From CAZSNT01 sp964607765 (GTDB lineage Bacteria; Verrucomicrobiota; Lentisphaeria; Oligosphaerales; JABHEG01), in the NCBI GenBank assembly GCA_964607765.1, contig CAZSNT010000016.1, positions 28,028 to 92,027 of the forward strand: 64,000 nucleotides of DNA. The letters run 5' to 3'. The position numbers were made by a program, and so were the translations under genes. The notes under the pieces were generated by a model. It was not told the origin of the DNA. It did not search any database and was given only the letters and a program-made list of their open reading frames with translations. Of this stretch, positions 45,104-53,394 are shown piece by piece; position 1 is the stretch's first letter; the number at the start of each line of letters is the position of its first letter.

Positions 45104-45316
45104 ATGCAGTTGACCGCTGTCTACAGAGAATTCCCCGAGGGCTATGCGGCGTTTGTCGAGGAGCTGCCCGGAGCCAACACCCAGGGCAGGACCCTTGCCG
45201 AGGCACGGAAGAACCTCGTCGAGGCTGTTGAGCTCGTCCTCGAGACGAACCGTGAGCTGGCCGAACGCTCTCTTGCCGGCGTGGATGTGGTCCGCGAGCC
45301 TCTGGTCTTTGCGTAG
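45104..45316 (+). CDS. hicB: HicB-like antitoxin
   Basis: A 70-residue protein of the HicB/UPF0150 fold (MQLTAVYREFPEGYAAFVEE, GRTLAEARKNLVEAVELVLE). AGGAG seven bases upstream decides ATG 45104 over the longer frame. The stop is two bases from the start of the HicA-like gene, so the two are translationally linked. HicB neutralises HicA and usually represses its own promoter; no DNA-binding C-terminal domain is visible here, which is common in short HicB proteins. The antitoxin-first order is the reverse of the classical hicA-hicB arrangement but is widespread. Confidence 0.85.
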   Translation: MQLTAVYREFPEGYAAFVEELPGANTQGRTLAEARKNLVEAVELVLETNRELAERSLAGVDVVREPLVFA

Positions 45317-45318
45317 TC

Positions 45319-45504
45319 ATGAAACGCCGCGATCTGATCCGACACCTTGAGAAGCACGGCTGCGAGTTCTTTCGCGAAGGCGGCAGCCACACCGTTTACA
45401 TCAACCCCGCCAGGAACGTCTGTTCCACCGTCCCGCGACACCGGGAAGTGCTGGACTTCACCGCAAAGAAGATCTGTAAGGATCTTGAGATTCCCACTCC
45501 CTGA
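45319..45504 (+). CDS. hicA: HicA-like mRNA interferase toxin
   Basis: A 61-residue protein with the dsRBD-like HicA fold: MKRRDLIRHLEKHGCEFFRE, then G-G-S-H24-T-V-Y containing the catalytic histidine, and a C-terminal LDFTAKKICKDLEI. It cleaves mRNA when free of HicB. It follows hicB after two bases. The pair sits beside the orphan Rhs tip, typical of accessory regions, and could act as a local stabilising module. Start ATG 45319 is the only reasonable choice. Confidence 0.87.
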   Translation: MKRRDLIRHLEKHGCEFFREGGSHTVYINPARNVCSTVPRHREVLDFTAKKICKDLEIPTP

Positions 45505-45921
45505 CGACTGACGAGAAAAAACCGAGCCCGACCGCCGCGCGATGGCGCAGAAAGGGCTACTATCCATCAGCCCCGAAAGGCGGTGGACCAGCACACGCTT
45601 CCAGAAGCTCTTCCCATTCGCTGTGCAACAAATTCCGTCCTGTTCGGCATCGCCGGAGCCTGCCCTCCCGCCAATCCCAGCGCGTGAAGCGTTCTTCCTG
45701 CATCACCCAAGGCGATACAGCCCCCGGCTCCACCCATACGGCGTATCCGTCAGACAGGAGCATGGGGGCAAGCGGGTCAGTCCTACGCATACGGGTTAGC
45801 AGGCTGCCAGAAGCGCGCTGTTAATCCTTATGCGTAGGACTGACCCGCCACCCCACGATTGTGACAGCGATGGGTGATGTGGTAGCACGCCCGTCTTTCC
45901 CAATCGCGGCGTCTTCGAGGC
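45505..45921. other. Intergenic region with long inverted repeat
   Basis: These 417 bases lie between hicA and the STN-repeat gene. They hold the 20-bp inverted repeat at 45772-45848. A minus-strand frame of 76 codons (45560-45790) starting inside the repeat has some protein-like character (DGYAVWVEPGAVSPWVMQEE) but no ribosome binding site, and is left unassigned as a possible gene remnant. Confidence 0.5.
45772..45848. repeat. 20-bp perfect inverted repeat with 37-base spacer
   Basis: GCGGGTCAGTCCTACGCATA at 45772-45791 is matched exactly, as its reverse complement, at 45829-45848. The spacer is 37 bases. The first part (CGGGTCAGTC) recurs inside another inverted repeat at 63925-63959. It could be a mobile-element end pair, a MITE-like remnant or a strong hairpin terminator for hicBA; no transposase is adjacent. 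Confidence 0.8.
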
Positions 45922-48879
45922 ATGAGCCGTCATCTCCCGAGCCTGAAACCGTTAGACGAACTATCGCTGCCGAGGAAACTGCTTCTAAGGTATCTTAAGA
46001 AGAGAAAACTGGCAAGATCTACGCCGAAAACACTCAATTGGACAGTATCTGACCCCGGTGAGCCTATCGCGAACGACTACCTGCTGATCGACGCTGTCTT
46101 GACCGACGGTGTGAAGGCACGGCCTCGATCATCCTACAGCGACAGATTCACTGAACCCGATCCCCCAGACACGGAATTGAGACAGGCGCTTCGCGACACC
46201 ATCCTGCCGCACATCGGACTCGACAAGGTCCCTATGTCCGACTGCATCAGACGCCTGTCAGCCGAGGCAGAGCGGCTGTCGGAAGGCGGCACACGTGTAG
46301 GGATGGTCTTCCTGGATGTTCGCAGACGGAAGCCCGTGCCCGAGACCACGGACGGACGGGAAGAAGACGACGCTCTCGATGCCGAGGCAAATGGCCAGGA
46401 ACGAGACGCCGCGGGATTGGGGGAATTGGCAGAGGGCGCGGACGGCTTCGGTACGCCCCTGGACGAAGGGGCGTTCCCGGAAGGGACGATTACCATGGAC
46501 GTGGACAACATCCCCCTCGGCGAGGTGATTCGGTACCTGTGCATGGGCAGTGGTCGTAGGTACCATGTGGAGGATGATCGAGTGGTCGTTGCCCACAAGG
46601 AACTGCCTCTTGCGGCCCTGTTTACTGAGACTTCGACCGTGCGGCGCGGAGTGCTCGATTTTCGCCGCCCTGACCAAGAGGCAGCGGAGGATTGGCCGCA
46701 CGGCTTCGTCAGCCGTGATGTCAGGGGTTTCTTCATGAATTTTGGCGTTTCCTTCCCCGCTGGTGCGAGGGCCTTCTACGATCCGCGTACGAGTGCACTG
46801 ACTGTGCGTAACACGCCTGAGAACCTGCGCCGGCTCAGCAAAGTACTGACGGAGATCAGTGTCATCCCCGTCAGAGCGCTTGTCCGTGCCTCTGTGGTCG
46901 ACATCACAGACCCGGAACTTGCAGGGGCTCTGGCTGGCGACGGCCGACGGATGCATCCGGGCGAAACACTCCTGAGCTTGTTGCGCACCGGTGTGTCCCG
47001 ACCAGGTGTGAGACTGGTCGCAACAGGTGAAGTTCTGGGCTTGGGGAGCAGTGATCTCGAGGCGAAACAGGGGACGTCCGGCACTACTCAGACGTTCTCG
47101 TTTTCCGGACAGGCAGCCGTGATGAGCAGAGGATACGCAATCGAGCTGACCCCCCGCATCAGCCTTGCAGGTACTGAGTGGTCCACTGACGGCCTAGCGG
47201 TCCGGGACGGGCAGTGTGTTGCATTGAGGTGGCCGTCCGCAGGCGACCATTACCTGGTTGTGCACACGACCTTCGTCGCTCCGGATGGCAGTTGCGCACG
47301 CGGCACCCTCCCCGATGCCCAAGTCGAAGACGCGGCTCAAAATGAATCGCCTGCCAGCTTGCAGGCCCGTTGCAAGGCTCTGCGCTTCATTCGCTGCCGC
47401 GTGGACGCTGTAGGCCTCCCCGAACTGGTGGCCGCTTTGGGCGCACACATTCACCAAACAAGCGCGGGACGGCCTCCGCTCAAGGTCAGCCTGCCGGATG
47501 CCCCCGAGATCATCGATAAGGACCCGACGCCCTACGGACTCCATTTGGCAGACGTATCGCTGACCGACATCCTCGACTCCCTTTGTTTCCGGTTCGGTCT
47601 GGAGTCGGTCTGGACGCAGGAAGGAGTGGTGTTGGGGCCTGCGGCGACGATGTCAGCCTACTACGAAGCGCGTTTCTACACGGACGAACCCGGCTGGACC
47701 GTGGCTCACGGCCCCCGCAAGTTCCTGGAGGACGCCCTCGATGGCGACTCGACCTACGTGGAAGAGCTCAGCCTGACCGAGCTCGCGCGCCGCGAGGCGG
47801 GTCTGGACATCGGACCCGGCGCCCAGTGCTCCTGGCCCTCCCGCCACGGGAAGTTCACGGTCTACTCCAGCGCGGCAGACCTCGAGGCGTTCGAACGCTA
47901 CAGCTTGGTCGTGCCAGCGTGGACGAAGAACGTAAGGTTGGCTTGCACGCTACTCCAGCCCGCCAATCCCACTCCCGTCCGACTCGACCTCGCCGGCGGA
48001 GTGGGCCGCTCGATGGCGCTGACTTTACCCGCTGCCGAGGGCGCCCCGGACCTACGCCTCCAGCTCAAGATCAACGAGACCTGGCGTTGGCCCCACCCGA
48101 TTCCGGTCTCTTGGACGCTGACGCCGCTCACCGCGGACGCAAGCCCCGCGGCGCCGCCCCAACACGGCAAAGCCCTTCTCGAACACGGCGTGCCGACCAC
48201 CGTAACACTCCCTCGCCCTGCTGGCCCCCTCACCATCACGGCCAGGATCCTCACGCCCGCAGGCCAGCTGCCGCGACACCCTGACCAGGCCGACCTGGCT
48301 CGACGGCAGCGCGAAGCGGCTGCAACGCCCTTGCGTCGATGGTTGGCGACAACGCGCTTGCCCCGGCTACGTCTCGACCAATGCGGACTTCGTGACGCGG
48401 TGGCAGCACTTTCCGCCGCGTTCCAGAAGGACTCTCCCGATGGACAAGGCTGCAACTTGGTGCTCAGCCTGGAGAAGGAGAACACCCACGCCAGCCCGGA
48501 ACCGGACGAACGGCTCACGGCCGATTGGCACGACCTCACCGCTGGCGATGCCGTCGAGCGCGTGTGTGCCCACTTCCGCGTACCTTTCGATGTCGCCGGC
48601 AGCGTCGTGTTCATCGGGGAAGGAAAGACACCGAATGACAGGCAGTACCTGGTCGTCCCGGTCAACCCGCAGAAGGTACTGCCGGCAGGCACGGTGCCCC
48701 GTGAGACTGAGACGTTCAACGCGGTGCTTAAGGAAAGCCTGGAGGCGGACGGTCTGATCTTCGGCAAACGCGATCGTATCCGCTACAGACCACGCCGCCG
48801 TGTCCTGATCGCCTACGGCCGGCACCGTTTCCTGGTCCACTTGGCAGAGGCCCTGAGATCACGTCAGCAGACGCCGTGA
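45922..48879 (+). CDS. Secretin-like STN/N-domain repeat protein without signal peptide
   Basis: A 985-residue protein of unknown function. Several segments resemble secretin-associated STN/N0 domains (ITMDVDNIPLGEVIRYLCMG with YHVEDDRVVVAH; VSLTDILDSLCFRFGLESVW; LRDAVAALSAAFQKD with FDVAGSVVFIG). One segment resembles a secretin N1 domain (TVRNTPENLRRLSKVLTEI), and another (RGYAIELTPRISLAG) recalls the secretin core. No full pore-forming secretin domain is visible. The first 34 residues are basic and not a signal peptide. ATG 45922 is the first start after an in-frame stop at 45883, so export would need another route. It may assemble with envelope proteins or be a cytoplasmic descendant. It has no operon partner; hicBA ends 417 bases upstream. 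Confidence 0.7.
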   Translation: MSRHLPSLKPLDELSLPRKLLLRYLKKRKLARSTPKTLNWTVSDPGEPIANDYLLIDAVLTDGVKARPRSSYSDRFTEPDPPDTELRQALRDTILPHIGLDKVPMSDCIRRLSAEAERLSEGGTRVGMVFLDVRRRKPVPETTDGREEDDALDAEANGQERDAAGLGELAEGADGFGTPLDEGAFPEGTITMDVDNIPLGEVIRYLCMGSGRRYHVEDDRVVVAHKELPLAALFTETSTVRRGVLDFRRPDQEAAEDWPHGFVSRDVRGFFMNFGVSFPAGARAFYDPRTSALTVRNTPENLRRLSKVLTEISVIPVRALVRASVVDITDPELAGALAGDGRRMHPGETLLSLLRTGVSRPGVRLVATGEVLGLGSSDLEAKQGTSGTTQTFSFSGQAAVMSRGYAIELTPRISLAGTEWSTDGLAVRDGQCVALRWPSAGDHYLVVHTTFVAPDGSCARGTLPDAQVEDAAQNESPASLQARCKALRFIRCRVDAVGLPELVAALGAHIHQTSAGRPPLKVSLPDAPEIIDKDPTPYGLHLADVSLTDILDSLCFRFGLESVWTQEGVVLGPAATMSAYYEARFYTDEPGWTVAHGPRKFLEDALDGDSTYVEELSLTELARREAGLDIGPGAQCSWPSRHGKFTVYSSAADLEAFERYSLVVPAWTKNVRLACTLLQPANPTPVRLDLAGGVGRSMALTLPAAEGAPDLRLQLKINETWRWPHPIPVSWTLTPLTADASPAAPPQHGKALLEHGVPTTVTLPRPAGPLTITARILTPAGQLPRHPDQADLARRQREAAATPLRRWLATTRLPRLRLDQCGLRDAVAALSAAFQKDSPDGQGCNLVLSLEKENTHASPEPDERLTADWHDLTAGDAVERVCAHFRVPFDVAGSVVFIGEGKTPNDRQYLVVPVNPQKVLPAGTVPRETETFNAVLKESLEADGLIFGKRDRIRYRPRRRVLIAYGRHRFLVHLAEALRSRQQTP

Positions 48880-48965
48880 GGCAGCGACGGGCCAACCTGA
48901 CCTGCCATGCACGCGTTACTCGTGCGGCGCCCGTTGGATCCGCTCGCTGAAGCTCGCTCCGACTG

Positions 48966-48991
48966 CCGTCCCGTCCAGGAAGGCGGGACGG
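48966..48991. terminator. Hairpin between convergent genes
   Basis: CCGTCCCG and CGGGACGG form a perfect 8-bp stem with a 10-base loop between the STN-repeat gene and the minus-strand UroD-like gene. There is no T-tract. Its position suits a bidirectional transcription barrier. Confidence 0.4.
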
Positions 48992-49038
48992 AACTCAGAT
49001 CGAGGGCTCATGCGCCACTGCCCCCAACTCCCTTACCC

Positions 49039-50013
49039 TCAATTCGGCTGCCCGTGCGCCCGGCTCAGCTTCAGGAATTCGTCGCACATGGCGTCGACGG
49101 CTTCCTGTGTGTGGCCGGCGCCGGCGGGGTCGCCGTAGTACTTGGCGATGAAACCGCCGTTCGGACGGCCGAGCGTGGTGACCAGTTTGCGGCAGTAGGC
49201 GCGGATCTCGTCCGTGGTGCCGCGCGCCATGGTTGCCTGGATGTCGACGGGGCACCAGAACGCGATACGCCCGCCGAACTGCTCCCCGAGTGACTCCAGG
49301 CCCATGTTCTCCTGCTGATCCATTTGGATCACGTCGAGCCCGATCTCGATGAAGTCGTCCAGGATCGACGTGATGTCACCGCAGCTGTGCAGGAAGGTGA
49401 GCAGTCCGGCCGCGTGCGCGGCCTCGTAGACACGGGCGTACCGCGGCTTCCAGAGTTCCCGCCACGATTCCGGCGAGATCATCAGCCCGTGCTGCAGGCC
49501 CCAGTCATCGCACCACATGTAGCCGTCCACGCCGGTCTCTGCGTAGCGCTCGATCGCGTAGAGGTTCATATCGACCAGCACGTCAATCAGCCGCGCCAGT
49601 CTCTCGGGCTCGGTGTGGATGTCGATCCACGCGTTCTCCAGGCCTCGCACAAAGTGCGCCCGTTCGTAGAGCGAGATTCCGGACGCCATCAGGAACCTCT
49701 CACCGGCCCGGTCCCGCGCCCCCTCGAGCTGTGCCCAACGCTTTGGATCCCGGATGTCCGGGATGCTCAACGTGTCCCAGCCTGTCCAGTCGGTGAGTGC
49801 GGGGTGCTTGACTTCACCCAGGTTCGAGACGCCGATGTTCTCCCACACGCAGCCCCACTCGTCCACGCCGCTACGCGGCCGTGCGTCGGGGGAGGGCGTC
49901 ATTCCGACGCCGGCGAAATCCGAACCGTAGGCGCCGGCCAACGCGTAAGGGATCCGATCCGCGCCCTGGAACCGGACCGTCTTCCGGACAACGTCGCGTG
50001 GTGACATGGCCAT
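49039..50013 (-). CDS. UroD-like (MtaA/CmuA-type) methyltransferase family protein
   Basis: A 324-residue protein of the uroporphyrinogen decarboxylase superfamily. The H209-S-C211-G-D motif (FLHSCGDITSILDDFIEIG) matches the zinc-binding region of corrinoid methyltransferases MtaA/CmuA rather than haem-synthesis HemE. The N-terminus PRDVVRKTVRFQGADRIPYA is also typical of this branch. It may demethylate a small compound via a corrinoid protein, but no corrinoid protein is encoded nearby, so function is open. It starts 15 bases after the giant HEAT gene and is the last gene of a four-gene minus-strand unit. The start could be the ATG at 50013 or 50007. Confidence 0.85.
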   Translation of the reverse strand: MAMSPRDVVRKTVRFQGADRIPYALAGAYGSDFAGVGMTPSPDARPRSGVDEWGCVWENIGVSNLGEVKHPALTDWTGWDTLSIPDIRDPKRWAQLEGARDRAGERFLMASGISLYERAHFVRGLENAWIDIHTEPERLARLIDVLVDMNLYAIERYAETGVDGYMWCDDWGLQHGLMISPESWRELWKPRYARVYEAAHAAGLLTFLHSCGDITSILDDFIEIGLDVIQMDQQENMGLESLGEQFGGRIAFWCPVDIQATMARGTTDEIRAYCRKLVTTLGRPNGGFIAKYYGDPAGAGHTQEAVDAMCDEFLKLSRAHGQPN

Positions 50014-50028
50014 GGCGTGCCGCGCTCC

Positions 50029-53000
50029 CTACTCTGTGCCCGGCAGCGGCCCGCCGTCGCGAGCACGGAACCGGGCGCTCCAGCCCCAGCCGCCGCCGCC
50101 CTGTACGACTTTAAGCAGCAGCGTGTTCGTGCCCTCTTTCAGCGCGACATCGACTTTGTCTTCGTTCTGCCGCACGGGGCGTGCCACGCTGTGCGCGTGC
50201 ACAAGCTCACCGTTAAGCCACGCTTTCACACCGTCATCACTGCCGATCTGCAGCTGTGCTTCCTGGTCGGTGGCGGACTGCATCGTAGCGCGCACGTACA
50301 CTGTGCGGTTGCTGCCGTTCAGGAACTTGTTCACGTCGAACACACCGGGCGTGCTGCCCGCGGCTTTCGCCGTGACCGGTTGCCACTCCACATCGCCCTT
50401 GCCCTCCGGCTCCGGCGAGTACACCATTTTGAACAGATCCCCCGTGCCCTTCCCTGACTCGAAGTAGGGACCGGCGTATTCCCAGTCGAGGATCATGTCC
50501 TCGCTGCCCTCGAGCTCATCAAGACGCTTGACGAGATCCTCCTTCCGCTCATCGTTTTCCGGAAGGGCCTGCGACAGTTTGCGCATCAGCTCCCTGGCGT
50601 CTTTCGGTGTGCCGGAGCCCAGGACCATGGCCATGTCCCACGCGGCGTCGAGCGCGTTTGCATCAATCGGGGCCGCGGCCAGGTCCTCGATCGCGGCGCG
50701 CACTGCCTCTTTCGAATCGAGCAACAGCAGACCGGGCACGGGGCCACCGGCCGGATCCCGAAACCGCGCACACACCGACCACTGGCCGCCCGCCTGACTC
50801 ACCTTGATCATCAGGTCGTTCCAGCCCTTGCGCAGGGCGACTTCGGCCTTGTCCTGCCCGGGCACAGTGGCTCGATCCTCGTTGCTTCGCGCCACCTCTT
50901 CGCCGTTGAGCCAAACGACCGCACCGTCGTCACTGCCCGTTTCGAGCTGGGCAAGGCGTTCGTCAGCGGACCGGATCCAGGTCCGAACATACGCCACCTG
51001 GTGCGACTTCTTACCCACCACCTTCGCCAAGTCCACAAACCAGGCGTCCTCCGGCTTCGTGCCCGTCCGTGCTTCCTTCCACTCCACCGGCTTGGCGGGG
51101 GCCTCCTGCTCCGGGGCGAACATCACTTCAAACACATCGGCGCGTTTCTTGCCCTTCTCCTGGTAGGGCCCTGCCGCGAGCCAGCAGGGGATGTGGTCAG
51201 CGTATTGATGAATCTTGGCGATGAGCTCCGAAGTCTCCGTCCTTGCCTTCTCGTCTGTGATGAACGGGAGCGTCGCCGTGAGCATCTCTTCGGTCTTCTG
51301 CGGGTGTTCCCAGGCCACGGCCTCGGCGATCTTGGCCGTTGCCACGCACGCTTCCTTGGCCAGGGCAGGGTCCCTCACGCACTCAGCCGCAAGCTGTAAC
51401 GCCTCGATGTGCACGAGGTCGCCATAGCCGCCGAGAACCAGCTTCTGCTCATCAACGCGCGGGGCGGCGGCCATCGCGGTCTTCAGCATGGCGAGCTTCT
51501 CATCCGCTGTCGGCCCATCCGCCTCGCGCACGATCCGGACGTAGCCGCGCATGGCCAGGACTTTCCGGACCAGGTTCGGGTCCTCCTTGACGATCCGCAG
51601 CAGTTCGTCTGCGGCGAGCAGGTCCGGCCAGTCTGCCAAAGCGCGCACCGCAGCGTCCTGCACGTCCTTGTTCGCATCGGTCAACGCGCTTTCCACGGCT
51701 TCAAGTGCACGAGTGCCGCCCACCTGCCCAAGCGCCCGCAGCAGCAACGCGCGCGTCGCATCCGGCGCACCGTCGAGCCGGGCAAGAAGCGGCGCGGCAC
51801 ACTGGTCGAGTTCCGGCGCGCGCGTGGATGTGGCCACGATCGCTTTCTGAGCCGCTTCACGTTCCTTGGCATTGTCTGCTCTCAGCAACAGTTCCACGAG
51901 CGCGGCCAGGTCCGCGACCTGCGCCAGCTTCCGGAGCCCGTCCAGGGCCGCCAGTCGTACGTCGGTTTCTGTCGCACTGCCGGCGAGCGTGAACAGCAGC
52001 GCCAGCGCCGCCTTCGAGCGACGTGGCTGCAGGCAGCGTACCAGCTCGACCTGGCCGGGCGTCTCGGCTGTCTTGAATCGTTCGCCGATAGCATTGACCA
52101 CCTCGACGCCCGGCGTCACCGCCAGCGCCTTCTTCGCCGCGTCAAGGGCACTCCCCTGAAGCGTGGCCACGCCTTCTGCCAGCGGCACGGCCGCCGCCGC
52201 CGATCGCAGCAATCCCATTGCGTGCAGAGCAGCAATCTTGACCGCTTCGTCCTCGTCCCGGGCCGCCTTGACGAGCGTCGGCAGCACGGCGACCTCGCCG
52301 TTTCTGGCCAGCGCAGTCACCAGCGCCAACTTCAGGTGTGCGGACGCCGTCTCGAACTTCCTGGCGATCGCTGTCGCCACGTCCGCCGCCGGGAGCAGCG
52401 CCAACGCATCCAGTCCCGCCCCCTGGGTCTGCGCCTCCTCGCTTTCGAGCGCACTGAAAATCAGCGGCAGCTCCGTCGCGCTGCCCGCACGGCCCAATCC
52501 GACGATCGCGGCGCAACGGACATGTCCGTCTTTGTCGAGAAGACCCCGATACATCGCCAACGCGGCAGTCTTGTCGCCTTTTCCGCAGAGCGTGTCTGCC
52601 AACAGCAGGTACGCGTCCACCGCGGCGGCCTTGGCCGCGTCACTGCCACGGCTCATAGCCGCGGCCATGGTCTCGGTGTGCGCTGCGTCGCCCAACTCGC
52701 CCAGGCATTGGACGGCGGCTGTACGCACCGCGTCCTCCGCGCTCTGCGCCAACGGCGCTACCGCAGCGGCGCACGTTTGGTCACGCCGGAACTTCAGCGC
52801 GTTTATCAACGCCAGCTGCCAGGCTGGGGCCTTGGCCTTGGCCAGCGCGGCCTGCAGCGCCGCCGCCGCTTCCAGCGCTGGGTTCCTCGCCAACGCTCGA
52901 CGCGCACACTCGCGTATGCCGGAGTCAGTGTCCGCAAACTGCGTGGCCAACACTGTCACGGATTCGGCACGTCCGATGTGCTCGAGCTGCTTGATCAGCC

Positions 53001-53346
53001 ATTCCCGGGCCGGCACAGCGAGCTCGCCTGCGAGAGTCTTGCCGATTGCCGCACACACCGCAGCCCGTTCCGGCTCCGCGCCCGGTCGTCCGGCGTGCCA
53101 GCACACACGCTGCAGTGATTGCTGGGCGTTCTTTCGGTCCTCAGTCTTCTCCGCACCCATCGCCGGCAGCAGCGACTCGACGACCGTCGAGTAGGCCGTC
53201 ACAAGCTGCTCAGGCGTACGTTCCGGTGCCGCCTCCTCGCCTTTGAGCTGGCGCGTCAGCTGGTCCACATCCACATCCTGCGCCCAGCCGACAGCCGCAA
53301 CGGCAAGACAAGCGACCCCGATCCCATGAATCAAACGCTTCAGCAT
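50029..53346 (-). CDS. Giant exported HEAT-repeat protein with duplicated PA14-like domains
   Basis: An 1105-residue protein with a signal peptide (MLKRLIHGIGVACLAVAAVGWAQ). Residues ~30-720 are a continuous solenoid of HEAT-like repeats (for example VRTAAVQCLGELGDAAHT, VKIAALHAMGLLRSAAAA). Two related beta-sandwich domains follow: one with QLETGSDDGAVVWLNGEEVA (about 790-880) and one with QIGSDDGVKAWLNGELVH (about 1010-1100). They share the end pattern ARFR-D-x-GG-PxPG, so they arose by internal duplication. Such domains resemble PA14 or sugar-binding modules. A scaffold role in the periplasm or on the cell surface is inferred. It is the third gene of the DUF6485-oxidoreductase-HEAT-UroD unit. 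Confidence 0.85.
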   Translation of the reverse strand: MLKRLIHGIGVACLAVAAVGWAQDVDVDQLTRQLKGEEAAPERTPEQLVTAYSTVVESLLPAMGAEKTEDRKNAQQSLQRVCWHAGRPGAEPERAAVCAAIGKTLAGELAVPAREWLIKQLEHIGRAESVTVLATQFADTDSGIRECARRALARNPALEAAAALQAALAKAKAPAWQLALINALKFRRDQTCAAAVAPLAQSAEDAVRTAAVQCLGELGDAAHTETMAAAMSRGSDAAKAAAVDAYLLLADTLCGKGDKTAALAMYRGLLDKDGHVRCAAIVGLGRAGSATELPLIFSALESEEAQTQGAGLDALALLPAADVATAIARKFETASAHLKLALVTALARNGEVAVLPTLVKAARDEDEAVKIAALHAMGLLRSAAAAVPLAEGVATLQGSALDAAKKALAVTPGVEVVNAIGERFKTAETPGQVELVRCLQPRRSKAALALLFTLAGSATETDVRLAALDGLRKLAQVADLAALVELLLRADNAKEREAAQKAIVATSTRAPELDQCAAPLLARLDGAPDATRALLLRALGQVGGTRALEAVESALTDANKDVQDAAVRALADWPDLLAADELLRIVKEDPNLVRKVLAMRGYVRIVREADGPTADEKLAMLKTAMAAAPRVDEQKLVLGGYGDLVHIEALQLAAECVRDPALAKEACVATAKIAEAVAWEHPQKTEEMLTATLPFITDEKARTETSELIAKIHQYADHIPCWLAAGPYQEKGKKRADVFEVMFAPEQEAPAKPVEWKEARTGTKPEDAWFVDLAKVVGKKSHQVAYVRTWIRSADERLAQLETGSDDGAVVWLNGEEVARSNEDRATVPGQDKAEVALRKGWNDLMIKVSQAGGQWSVCARFRDPAGGPVPGLLLLDSKEAVRAAIEDLAAAPIDANALDAAWDMAMVLGSGTPKDARELMRKLSQALPENDERKEDLVKRLDELEGSEDMILDWEYAGPYFESGKGTGDLFKMVYSPEPEGKGDVEWQPVTAKAAGSTPGVFDVNKFLNGSNRTVYVRATMQSATDQEAQLQIGSDDGVKAWLNGELVHAHSVARPVRQNEDKVDVALKEGTNTLLLKVVQGGGGWGWSARFRARDGGPLPGTE

Positions 53347-53394
53347 CCCTGTTCCTCGTCCGTATGCTCAGTGTTCAGCTCGCCCTCGTCACCC

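Noticed and set aside
45560..45790. A 76-codon minus-strand gene beginning in the inverted repeat
   Set aside because: It has some protein-like composition but no ribosome binding site, no recognised family and a start inside the repeat. It is mentioned as a possible remnant only.
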